This document shows positions 28,230 through 36,673 of a DNA stretch of 60,534 nucleotides, piece by piece (positions within the stretch are counted from its first letter, which is position 1; every line of letters begins with the position of its first letter). The notes under the pieces were generated by a model that was given only the letters and a program-made list of their open reading frames with translations, searched no databases and had not been told where the DNA came from. This DNA comes from Bacteroidales bacterium (lineage in GTDB: Bacteria; Bacteroidota; Bacteroidia; Bacteroidales; F082). The stretch covers positions 1 through 60,534 of the forward strand of contig WGGC01000200.1 in the NCBI GenBank assembly GCA_015491905.1, in the 5' to 3' direction. Position numbers and translations under genes: made by a program.

Positions 28230-30260
28230 TTACTTTCTTTTCTTTAAAAATCCAGTTTCCTTTTGAGGAAGGAATAAAGTATTACTCTTGACAGCCCTCT
28301 TTTGCAAATGCATATACTCTTTTATTTCTTTCTGCATCTTATTCTTAATCTGCTCATTATCAATAGGCTCCATCTTAATAGAATCGTGTAAACGGTACAA
28401 CCTATTGCCGGCAACTACAATATCATTATATAAATATTCATCTACATTTCTATTATTTCGCATAAAAAACAAGCGCTGTGTGGAATGAAATACAGTGGAC
28501 GTATCTAGCTCATGTCCTAAAGCTTCATTATATAATGACCCCTTTAAACCATATTTTTCCTCTAATAAGTTCACCATTGAAGGCATAATATCAAAATGAC
28601 TAACTACTCCCTTAAATTCTTGTGCTTTTTTCAATAATGGACTAAATATTACCAGTGGCACATGATATTTATCTAAGTTATTGGTTGCATAAAATAAAGC
28701 TGATTTATGATCTCCGGTAATAACAAAAATTGTTTTATTATACTCAGGTCTTTTTTTATATTCCCTAAAAAAGTTTCGTAACTCATTATCAAACATAAAA
28801 AAAGTTGAAAGTTGTTTTTTATGGGTAAGCGTATATTTATAGGGATAAGTTCCCTCCTTAATATCAGAAAGAGCTTCATCTACCTTATCAATATATTGCT
28901 GTTGATTATTAACAGAGAATGGTGAATGGGTACTTAATGTTAGGTATAAACTAAAATAAGGCTTCTTATTATCAACATAAGGAAATGAAGCCCTAAACAA
29001 AACATCATCACCATATCCCCATGTAAAATCGTCTTTCACCGGTGGCATTTTTTTATAGCCAACAAAATTATTGTATATCGAATCAATACCACAAGTATGA
29101 ACAAATGAATCCATGTGAGTAAAACCTATCCACCCACCATAAAACATTTGCGTTCGATATCCATTAGCCTTAAGCATTAATGGCAAAGAATAAAAGTGAG
29201 GATAGTGCTTATAATACGCCATAAAACCGGTTTTGCCTGGAGGTAGAGAAGCTAATACTGTAGGTAATACTCCAAAGGTACGTTCCGATGAACTTAATGC
29301 ATTATGCCAATACAAACTCTGCTCTGCCAAAGAGTCAAAGAAAGGGGTAAAGCTATGATTTGGTGAATATTTTCCCGACAAGGTATTACTCAGACTTTCC
29401 ACCACAACAAACACAACATCAGGTTTTTCTCCCTTGGGTAAAGCATTAAAAAATGGAGCCAGAGTACTTGAATTATCATCAATATACAAGAAGGGATAAA
29501 TGGTATTTACATAGGTCTTTGGCGTAACTTCCTTTTGTTGCCATTTTGCATTTAACGCCCTAATATTAGTAATGTCTGTCTCGTTATAATCAGCTCGATA
29601 ATGAAGAACCGCTTTAACAAAATAAATTAATTTATTTGCATTATTATAATATTGTTGTTCCGATTTAAAAGCATTGGGACTCACAATATACACATTGGTA
29701 GTTGCGGCACTGGCGATTAATATCAACCCGAAAATTAGAGCCGAGATACGCGATAATTGTACTTTGCTTATCAATAAATATACAAGAGCTAAAAAGAGGA
29801 ATATAACAAATACAACTGATGCTATACCCAAAAAGCTAATCCCACCTGAGATATTAATAACTGAAATAATGGACTTATAACTATACATGAATATCACCTG
29901 ATCCAAGGGAACTGAGGTTTTATAGTAATAGTATATCAACAACACATTCAACAACAAGCTTAACGTAAAAATGAAAAGGCTAATTAGCTTTGCAGTAATC
30001 CTACTGAAAAAGGCTATTACCATAAAAGGCAGCAGCCATAAACCCGCCAAAGAGAAAGACAGTAAAATTTCTAATCCCAAACTCTTTGCAAGGGTTAAAT
30101 AATTGACATCCTCAACATTCTGACTTATAGAAATCAATATCACATCTAATATTCCGGAAAAGAAGAAGATAATACTAAAGGCCATTGCAACCAAAGCAAA
30201 CCATTTAAGACTTGCCATTAGAGAAAAACTTCTTCTGTTAAAATATTGATTTAAAGTCAT
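28230..30260 (-). CDS. LTA-synthase-like sulfatase-fold membrane protein
   Basis: A 676-residue protein with five N-terminal transmembrane helices (within residues 1-200) and a large extracytoplasmic alkaline phosphatase/sulfatase domain. The catalytic nucleophile region is in VVFVVVESLSNTLSGKY, and metal-binding segments include FVITGDHKS and YHVPLVIFSP. This architecture matches LtaS/OpgB-type phosphoglycerol or phosphoethanolamine transferases that modify envelope glycans or lipids. Lipoteichoic acid is not expected in this phylum, so the acceptor is unknown. It lies next to glpK on the same strand (15 bases apart), suggesting a link with glycerol phosphate metabolism. Confidence 0.85.
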   Translation of the reverse strand: MTLNQYFNRRSFSLMASLKWFALVAMAFSIIFFFSGILDVILISISQNVEDVNYLTLAKSLGLEILLSFSLAGLWLLPFMVIAFFSRITAKLISLFIFTLSLLLNVLLIYYYYKTSVPLDQVIFMYSYKSIISVINISGGISFLGIASVVFVIFLFLALVYLLISKVQLSRISALIFGLILIASAATTNVYIVSPNAFKSEQQYYNNANKLIYFVKAVLHYRADYNETDITNIRALNAKWQQKEVTPKTYVNTIYPFLYIDDNSSTLAPFFNALPKGEKPDVVFVVVESLSNTLSGKYSPNHSFTPFFDSLAEQSLYWHNALSSSERTFGVLPTVLASLPPGKTGFMAYYKHYPHFYSLPLMLKANGYRTQMFYGGWIGFTHMDSFVHTCGIDSIYNNFVGYKKMPPVKDDFTWGYGDDVLFRASFPYVDNKKPYFSLYLTLSTHSPFSVNNQQQYIDKVDEALSDIKEGTYPYKYTLTHKKQLSTFFMFDNELRNFFREYKKRPEYNKTIFVITGDHKSALFYATNNLDKYHVPLVIFSPLLKKAQEFKGVVSHFDIMPSMVNLLEEKYGLKGSLYNEALGHELDTSTVFHSTQRLFFMRNNRNVDEYLYNDIVVAGNRLYRLHDSIKMEPIDNEQIKNKMQKEIKEYMHLQKRAVKSNTLFLPQKETGFLKKRK

Positions 30261-30275
30261 TTACACAAAAAAGAA

Positions 30276-31766
30276 TTATAATTTACTTCCTTTAATAACA
30301 TGGTCCACAATTCTACTCCATTCCTGATATAAGGATGCTGCTGTATCTTCTTCCATTTGAGTTGTAAAACGCTTGTTTACAGCATGGTTTGCAAGTATTT
30401 CGTCCATTGTCCAAAACCCCACAGCTAAGCCTGCCATATAAGCTGCTCCCAATGAAGTTGTTTCCACTATTTTGGGCCTATCTACCTCGATACGGATAAT
30501 ATCGGAAAGAAATTGCATTAAAAAATTATTAGCAGAAGCTCCACCATCCACAGCTAAGCGTTTCACTTTTATTCCTGCTTCGTCCTCAATAAGCCGAAGC
30601 ATATCGAGTGTTCTATAAGCCAGTGACTCAAGGGTAGCTCTCACAATGTGAGCTCGCTTTGTCCCCAAGGTAAGTCCCAATATTGCACCCTGAACATCAT
30701 TGTTCCAGTATGGAGCTCCCAAACCTGCCAATGCAGGAATTACTGTTACCCCTCCGGAATCTTTTACTGAATAGGCCAAATATTCACTCTCATCTGAGGA
30801 ATCGATTATCTGAAGATTATCACGGAGCCACTTAATTGCAGCACCGGCAATAAATATATTGCCCTCCAAAGCATATTTTACTTCGCCATTGATACTCCAT
30901 GCCACAGTTGTAAGCAAACCATTATCCGAAAAACGGGGCTTCTTTCCTGTATTCATCAACATAAAACTACCAGTTCCAAAAGTAGATTTAAGCATTCCTT
31001 TCTGAAAGCATGTTTGTCCAAAAAGAGCTGCTTGCTGATCTCCAAGAATAGAACCTATTGTTATCGTTTTCCCAAATACACTTTCATCTACCTCTGCCAA
31101 TATTCCACTACTATCTACCAGATTGGGAAGCAGTGCTCTCGGAATATTAAAAAACTCCAGTAGTTCCTCATCCCAGTCCAACGTATTTATATTAAAAAGT
31201 AAAGTGCGTGAGGCATTACTGAAATCGGTAATATGTTTTCTTTTTGCACTAAGATTCCACACCAGCCATGTATCTACCGTTCCAAAAGCCAACTCTCCAT
31301 TGATGGCTCTCTCCCTTGCCCCTTTCACATGATCCAGAATCCACTGTATCTTTGTTGCAGAGAAATATGAATCTACCACCAAACCGGTTTTCTTTCTTAT
31401 CATATCAATCTTCTTGGCCCTTATCTTCAAACATCTTTTCTCTGTACGTTTGTCTTGCCACACAATGGCAGGATATATAGGCTCTCCCGTTTCTCTATCC
31501 CAAATAATAGTCGTTTCCCGCTGATTTGTAAGTCCCAAACCCTCAATATCTTCAAGAGATATCTTCGAACCATTGAGTAAATCTTTAGCCGCTTTAATCT
31601 GAGTGTTATAAATCTCCCATGGATCTTGCTCTACCCAATTCCTTCGTGGATAAAACTGGCTAAATGATAATTGCTCCTTGGCAATAATATTCGCTTTATT
31701 ATCAAAAATTATTGCTCTGGAACTTGAAGTCCCCTGATCGAAAGAAAGAATATATTTTTTCTTCAT
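30276..31766 (-). CDS. glpK: Glycerol kinase
   Basis: A full-length 496-residue FGGY-family kinase that phosphorylates glycerol to glycerol-3-phosphate. Motifs: SFDQGTSSSRAIIFD at the N-terminus, GLTNQRETTIIWDRETGEPI, STFGTGSFMLMNTG, ALAGLGAPYWN and the C-terminal ATP-binding LAVDGGASANNFLMQ. No glycerol facilitator or GlpD is adjacent. Close spacing to the downstream sulfatase-fold gene points to one transcript. No defects seen. Confidence 0.96.
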   Translation of the reverse strand: MKKKYILSFDQGTSSSRAIIFDNKANIIAKEQLSFSQFYPRRNWVEQDPWEIYNTQIKAAKDLLNGSKISLEDIEGLGLTNQRETTIIWDRETGEPIYPAIVWQDKRTEKRCLKIRAKKIDMIRKKTGLVVDSYFSATKIQWILDHVKGARERAINGELAFGTVDTWLVWNLSAKRKHITDFSNASRTLLFNINTLDWDEELLEFFNIPRALLPNLVDSSGILAEVDESVFGKTITIGSILGDQQAALFGQTCFQKGMLKSTFGTGSFMLMNTGKKPRFSDNGLLTTVAWSINGEVKYALEGNIFIAGAAIKWLRDNLQIIDSSDESEYLAYSVKDSGGVTVIPALAGLGAPYWNNDVQGAILGLTLGTKRAHIVRATLESLAYRTLDMLRLIEDEAGIKVKRLAVDGGASANNFLMQFLSDIIRIEVDRPKIVETTSLGAAYMAGLAVGFWTMDEILANHAVNKRFTTQMEEDTAASLYQEWSRIVDHVIKGSKL

Positions 31767-31771
31767 ATTGA

Positions 31772-32452
31772 TTATTTCTGTTTTTCTATTATTCCACCGG
31801 TGGAGACTTTTTGAGATACAATTTTTGCCTCTCCTTTATAATATATCATCCCCCCCGTATTGGCACTAGCTTCCATTTTACCGTCCATAAGTATATCAAT
31901 CTTACCTCCTGCAACAGAACGCAACTTTGCCTCTTTCACCTTTAAATTAAAGCCATGAAATATCCCACCGGTATTGGTACTTACTTCTACATTATGTGCA
32001 TATCCCGATATATATAAGCCAGACCCTTGTATCACAATAGCCTTAAGACGCTTATTTTTTACTTTAATATGGGCCTCCGCTCCTTTACTCAATCGCAGAT
32101 TAAAATCTTCCGCATTAAAAACTTCTTTCGACTCCAACTCTACTCCTGCTTTGGCTATAATTTCGTCAAGATTTATATAATACAAAATAAGCTTTAAGTT
32201 TTTTGCATCCCCAATACCTGTATTACGAATAAATAACCTGCCTTTCTTCAATTCTGTGGTAACACTCCCTAAATCAAGGACTTCATCGGATGATAATATC
32301 GCATAATTTGAATCTGACTGTACTAATTCAACATGTATATTTCCAAAGAAATAGACCGAATGAAATTCACTAAAATGACGTTTTTCCCTGTTCTTAGCTT
32401 CAAGGCCGGAAAACACAAAAAATAAAACTATTAAAATTACTATCTTCTTCAT
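31772..32452 (-). CDS. Exported head-GIN domain protein (DUF2807)
   Basis: About 226 residues from the ATG that begins MKKIVILIVLFFVFSG, giving a signal peptide; a longer frame upstream is untranslated leader and contains the promoter (TACTTTTG, 32476-32483 on the minus strand). The mature protein is a right-handed beta-helix type repeat of the putative auto-transporter adhesin head GIN domain family: VHVELVQSDSNYAIL-like strands, GVELESKEVFNAED, GSGLYISGYAHNVEVSTNTGG and SVAGGKIDILM. Family members are envelope proteins of unknown role, widespread in Bacteroidota. It ends five bases before the glpK start on the same strand, so all three genes may be co-transcribed. Confidence 0.85.
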   Translation of the reverse strand: MKKIVILIVLFFVFSGLEAKNREKRHFSEFHSVYFFGNIHVELVQSDSNYAILSSDEVLDLGSVTTELKKGRLFIRNTGIGDAKNLKLILYYINLDEIIAKAGVELESKEVFNAEDFNLRLSKGAEAHIKVKNKRLKAIVIQGSGLYISGYAHNVEVSTNTGGIFHGFNLKVKEAKLRSVAGGKIDILMDGKMEASANTGGMIYYKGEAKIVSQKVSTGGIIEKQK

Positions 32453-32881
32453 AATGGGCTGATTTGTATAAAGCACAAAAGTAATAATATTAAGACAGAA
32501 TATGGAGGTTTTTTTAATTTCATTATAAGACAACGAATATTCCCGACTACTCTTTAGCCTATCTTTAACTCCTCCAAAGAGATATTGTCGCAAAAAACCA
32601 CTAATAACGACATACTCAATAACTTAATCATACAACTCCATGAAAATTATTCTTATAAATCCATCCTTTGCTGTATTCTCCTTACTATTCTATTTCCATA
32701 GCAATACTATTCAATACTATTGAAATTCGTACAAACTCAAAAATATTCTGAATTTATAGGCGGCATCTAAAAAACAAAAGGATATAAAATATGAACTTTT
32801 GTCATGTATATTACCTTTGGCAAGAATTATGAGTATGTAGTTTTAACTAAATTATTGAACAATAAAATAAATCATACTATT
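32453..32881. other. Divergent intergenic region
   Basis: Holds the minus-strand promoter of the head-GIN gene and a plus-strand TACCTTTG box (32812-32819), the likely -7 element of the thioredoxin gene. No other gene is seen. Confidence 0.55.
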
Positions 32882-33178
32882 ATGAGCAAATTTCAAGATA
32901 TAATAAATGGAGACAAGCCAGTGCTGATCGACTTTAGCGCAGAATGGTGCCAACCTTGTAAAATGATGCCCCCTATTCTTAAGCAAGTTTCGCAACAGCT
33001 GGGTGATAAACTTAGAATTCTTAAAGTTGATGTGGACAAAAATCAAAGCATTGCACGCCAATGGGGAATATCGAGTGTGCCTACTATAATGATCTTTAAA
33101 CAAGGCAAGCAAGTCTTTCGTCAAGCCGGAGTTATTAATGCTCAACAATTAATAACTATACTAAAACCCTATCTGTAA
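32882..33178 (+). CDS. trxA: Thioredoxin
   Basis: A 98-residue thioredoxin from the ATG that begins MSKFQDII; the frame is open further upstream but that part includes the TACCTTTG promoter. The active site is WCQPCK (canonical WCGPCK with Gln for Gly), preceded by VLIDFSAE, with the cis-proline in SVPTIMIFKQG. No signal peptide, so it is a cytoplasmic disulfide reductase. The Gly-to-Gln change between the cysteines' flanking positions could shift its redox potential. A strong terminator follows. Confidence 0.92.
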   Translation: MSKFQDIINGDKPVLIDFSAEWCQPCKMMPPILKQVSQQLGDKLRILKVDVDKNQSIARQWGISSVPTIMIFKQGKQVFRQAGVINAQQLITILKPYL

Positions 33179-33202
33179 TTAGGAAAAGGAAGAGGTATTA
33201 TA

Positions 33203-33262
33203 ATGAATTCAGAGATTTTATCAAAAATATTTTTATAGATAAAATTTCTGAATTCATTTTTT
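33203..33262 (+). terminator. Rho-independent terminator after trxA
   Basis: A 20 bp stem (ATGAATTCAGAGATTTTATC against its complement, one G-T position) is followed by seven T residues. The stem is long enough to act in both directions. Confidence 0.75.
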
Positions 33263-33315
33263 TATCTTCCCAATAATAAAGATATATATTCCAATTTTCA
33301 AAGCAAAGATTTCCC

Positions 33316-33323
33316 TATTTTTG
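33316..33323 (+). promoter_or_regulatory. -7 box four bases before a start codon
   Basis: TATTTTTG matches TAnnTTTG and is followed by TCGT and then the ATG of the next gene. Transcription would begin at or inside the start codon, implying a leaderless mRNA, or that the true start is further downstream. Confidence 0.45.
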
Positions 33324-33327
33324 TCGT

Positions 33328-33675
33328 ATGAATAGTAGCGAAGAGGATATAATAATATTACTAAGAAAAATTTGTGCTCTTAGTTTACCCCAAGAATTTG
33401 AAGCCACAGAAGATACCAATCGACAAATCCTTTTGGATAAGTTTAAACTTTCCGATAAAGATTTATTTGATACTGTATCTAATTTTTTAATGGCTTATGA
33501 CTCACACCAATTTATCATTAGTGATTATCAATTAAAAATGAAAGCTGCTGATTTGTGGAAATCTCAACTTAAGTCATTCAATTTAAACTTGGAGAATGCA
33601 AGCACCGGGTTAAAAACAATATGTAAAAACAAACACATCAATATTGATTACGAACTTGACAAATTATTAAATTAA
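33328..33675 (+). CDS. Uncharacterised protein upstream of nadD
   Basis: A 115-residue soluble helical protein without signal peptide, membrane segment or cysteine motif. It overlaps nadD by one base (TAATG), so the two are translationally coupled. I do not recognise the family. Context suggests a role linked to NAD synthesis or simply shared expression. Mapping the mRNA start would settle whether translation begins at this ATG. Confidence 0.6.
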   Translation: MNSSEEDIIILLRKICALSLPQEFEATEDTNRQILLDKFKLSDKDLFDTVSNFLMAYDSHQFIISDYQLKMKAADLWKSQLKSFNLNLENASTGLKTICKNKHINIDYELDKLLN

Positions 33676-34271
33676 TGGCCACCTTAAGTAGTAAAAAGAC
33701 GGGATTATTTTTTGGATCTTTCAATCCCATCCATGTTGGACACCTTATTATAGCGAATCATCTGGTGGAACATACCGATTTGGATGAAATATGGTTTGTA
33801 ATCTCTCCCCATAGTCCTTTCAAAAAGAAAGCAAGTCTTTTGGCCGATCACCATCGCTATGCTCTTGTCAATTATGCCGTTGAAGACAACTCTAAACTCT
33901 GGGCCTCTAATATTGAATTCGGATTAACACAACCTTCTTATACAAGTCATACGCTTAGCTTCTTAGAAGAAAAATATCCCATGAAAGAGTTTGCGCTAAT
34001 TATGGGTGAAGATAATATCGTTCATCTTGATAAATGGAAGAATCATCAATTTATTTTAGATAACTATTCCATTTATGTATATCCTAGGCCCGGCATTAAT
34101 CAATCTAAATTTCATGATCATCCTTCCATTAAAATCATTACTGACGTCCCCAAACTGGAAATAAGCTCTTCCTTTATTCGACGCAATATTCGTGAAGGAA
34201 AAGATGTTAGGTACCTCCTCCCTGAAAGAGTCTATCGCTATGTTAAAGAAATGCATTTTTACACTCACTAA
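33675..34271 (+). CDS. nadD: Nicotinate-nucleotide adenylyltransferase
   Basis: A 198-residue nucleotidyltransferase that adenylates nicotinate mononucleotide in NAD synthesis. The N-terminal GLFFGSFNPIHVGHL contains the HxGH nucleotide-binding motif, and the C-terminal SSSFIRRNIREGKDVRYLLP contains the ISSTxxR-type motif. LGEDN-type segment ALIMGEDN is present. Length is normal. Coupled to the small upstream gene. Confidence 0.94.
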   Translation: MATLSSKKTGLFFGSFNPIHVGHLIIANHLVEHTDLDEIWFVISPHSPFKKKASLLADHHRYALVNYAVEDNSKLWASNIEFGLTQPSYTSHTLSFLEEKYPMKEFALIMGEDNIVHLDKWKNHQFILDNYSIYVYPRPGINQSKFHDHPSIKIITDVPKLEISSSFIRRNIREGKDVRYLLPERVYRYVKEMHFYTH

Positions 34272-34382
34272 ATTGCTTATTCATAAAACTAAACTATACA
34301 ACGAGTTATTGACATTATGATATTCATTTGATATCAAAATAAAGAGAATACGTATAATATCCATTTCAAAGGACATTCAAAA

Positions 34383-34413
34383 AAAAAGACCGCCTTTGAC
34401 GGCAGTCTTTTAT
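34383..34413 (-). terminator. Terminator of yidC
   Basis: On the minus strand AAAGACTGCC and GGCGGTCTTT form a stem with one mismatch around a short loop, followed by eight T residues, about 20 bases after the yidC stop. Confidence 0.75.
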
Positions 34414-34432
34414 AATTATATTCGTTTCCGAA

Positions 34433-36391
34433 TTACTTTTTAGCTTTATATCCTTTTTGTTTAGCCATATCTTCCAATTTCTTCTGAAAGTTCGATTTTT
34501 TTGCCGGCTTCTTCTTATGTGCCTGCAATTTAGCCCTAATGGCATCTTCGTTAACAAACTTACGGATAAAATACATTTGTGAGAACGTAATAATATTAGC
34601 CAAGAAATAATAATAACTTAAACCGGCGGCATAATTATTGAAAAATCCTAAAAACATTATCGGCATAATATACATCATCGTTTTCATTCCAGGCATTTGC
34701 TGCGAGGAACTCATCATCTGATTATTCATCCGAGTGTATAAAATGGTAGAAACTGTCATTAACAGGGTAAATAAACTAATGTGATTTCCATAAAAACGAC
34801 TCAGCAGAGGAATTTGTTGTGACCAGCTATATATGGAATCGTATGTGGATAAATCGTGAGCCCAAAGGAAACCATGTTGTCTCAACTCAAAGGCAGCAGG
34901 GAAAAACCTAAACATCGCAAATAATATCGGCATCTGCAATAGCATAGGCACGCAACCGGCCATAGGATTTACACCAACTTTTTTGTAGAGTGCCATAGTC
35001 GCTTGCTGCTTTTTCATTGAGTCTTCCTTTTTAGGGAATTTGGCGGAAATCTCATCAATTTCAGGTTTTAACACCCTCATTTTAGCCGAACTCATATACG
35101 TTTTATAAGCAATTGGGAATAAAAACAGCTTCAATAGAACTGTCAATACCAATATAATAATTCCATAGTTCCAACCAAAGCCACTAAGGAAGTCAAAAAC
35201 AGGAATTACCACAAAACGATTTATCCATTGCAATAAGAAAAAGCCCCATCCCAAAGGAATCTGCCGTTCTAATTCAATATTATAAACCTTTAATACATCG
35301 TACTTATTAGTTCCGATATACATTCTCATGGGAATACTTTGAAAATCTGAAGAATATGAAAGAGGAATACTAATCTCCGAAGACATCGTTTTCAGATATT
35401 TTGGATTAGTAATATTAACATCCTTATATTCTTTAATTTTAGCCTTAGCAAAATCATTATCTGCAATTAATGTTACGGAGAAGAACTGCTGCTTAAAGGA
35501 AATCCATTGTACCTTGGTATCTAACTCTTTGCTATCCTCTTCTTTCATTTCACTGAGGTTATCAGCATTTTCTCCCGTATAGCGATAATAAACAGCAGTA
35601 TGTTTTATCTCCTGCTTAGCATCTTTTTCTTTGGAAAATAATTTCATATTCCAAAACAAAGGAATATCATTCATTCCCGGGGCGACAATGTCCGACATGC
35701 CCTTCATATTAAGGGTATAATTAATCATATAATCATCACCCTGAATAACATACACAAATTCAAGATACTTACTCTTATCTACTTTACCATTTGCATCATT
35801 GGGATAGATACGCATAGCAAAGCGGTATTCATCATTTGGTTTTACATAAACACTATCTTTAATATTATTTCCTTGTAAAACTACCGGTTCAAAGTACAAA
35901 TCTTTTGTTTCAACTCTTTTATCGTTGAGCAAATAACTCATGCTGGCAGTTTTACTATCGAATAAAACCAAAGGTAGGCTATCATAAGTCCTATAATTAT
36001 TTAATCGAGCATAAGTAATACTCCCTCCTTTGGACGATATTCGTAGTTTTACCTTTTCTGTCTCAATGATATAGTCTTTATTTTCACCATGCGACATAGC
36101 GGCAAACTTGCCAAACTTTTTTATTTGCATGGCATTCAGAGTCGAATCATTCCCTTCGGTACTTAGCTCTATCTCAATACTATCCTGTTCTAATTTTGCT
36201 AATTCAACTTTAGCTTTACGAAGTGAGTCTGCAATGCGTGCCTGACTGAATTTAATGATCCGCAAAGAATCTTCGGCTCTTTTTTTAGCTTCTTCTATTT
36301 TTACTTGTTCTTTTGATGGGGCTACAAACCACGAGTAGCCTATAAGAATGAGAAAAATAAATACAAAACCTAGTACTGTATTCTTATTCAT
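34433..36391 (-). CDS. yidC: Membrane protein insertase YidC
   Basis: A 652-residue insertase that places proteins into the inner membrane alone or with Sec. N-terminal anchor helix (residues 5-24, LGFVFIFLILIGYSWFV), a large periplasmic P1 beta-domain (about 60-370), then the five-helix Oxa1-type core with LLKLFLFPIAYKTYMSSAKMR, the cytoplasmic hairpin, NPMAGCVPMLLQMPILFAMF and ending with a basic Lys-rich tail that binds ribosomes. Length is usual for Bacteroidota. In many relatives yidC follows pyrG; here nothing related is adjacent. Confidence 0.96.
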   Translation of the reverse strand: MNKNTVLGFVFIFLILIGYSWFVAPSKEQVKIEEAKKRAEDSLRIIKFSQARIADSLRKAKVELAKLEQDSIEIELSTEGNDSTLNAMQIKKFGKFAAMSHGENKDYIIETEKVKLRISSKGGSITYARLNNYRTYDSLPLVLFDSKTASMSYLLNDKRVETKDLYFEPVVLQGNNIKDSVYVKPNDEYRFAMRIYPNDANGKVDKSKYLEFVYVIQGDDYMINYTLNMKGMSDIVAPGMNDIPLFWNMKLFSKEKDAKQEIKHTAVYYRYTGENADNLSEMKEEDSKELDTKVQWISFKQQFFSVTLIADNDFAKAKIKEYKDVNITNPKYLKTMSSEISIPLSYSSDFQSIPMRMYIGTNKYDVLKVYNIELERQIPLGWGFFLLQWINRFVVIPVFDFLSGFGWNYGIIILVLTVLLKLFLFPIAYKTYMSSAKMRVLKPEIDEISAKFPKKEDSMKKQQATMALYKKVGVNPMAGCVPMLLQMPILFAMFRFFPAAFELRQHGFLWAHDLSTYDSIYSWSQQIPLLSRFYGNHISLFTLLMTVSTILYTRMNNQMMSSSQQMPGMKTMMYIMPIMFLGFFNNYAAGLSYYYFLANIITFSQMYFIRKFVNEDAIRAKLQAHKKKPAKKSNFQKKLEDMAKQKGYKAKK

Positions 36392-36605
36392 TTGTTATAA
36401 TATTATTATATAATAAAACTATTCCCGTTAAGGGGCTGCAAAGATAATTTTTTTCATCGTAATATGTAAGTCTCTTTTTTATTTTATTATTCTTTAAACA
36501 TACATAACTATTATTCTGATTTACTGATTATTACAATATAAAATCCACCAATTAACTACATCAACATCCTAAGTTAGTATCGTATAAACTATCCTTAAAA
36601 CAAAA

Positions 36606-36643
36606 ATAGAGACTGGAAAAGCCAATCTCTATTTTATTTCATC
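36606..36643 (-). terminator. Terminator of the T9SS cargo gene
   Basis: On the minus strand AATAGAGATTGG and TCCAGTCTCTATT form a stem with a small mismatch and are followed by TTTGTTTT. Confidence 0.7.
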
Positions 36644-36673
36644 TGACTAAATAGTCAAATCTATCAAACCGTA

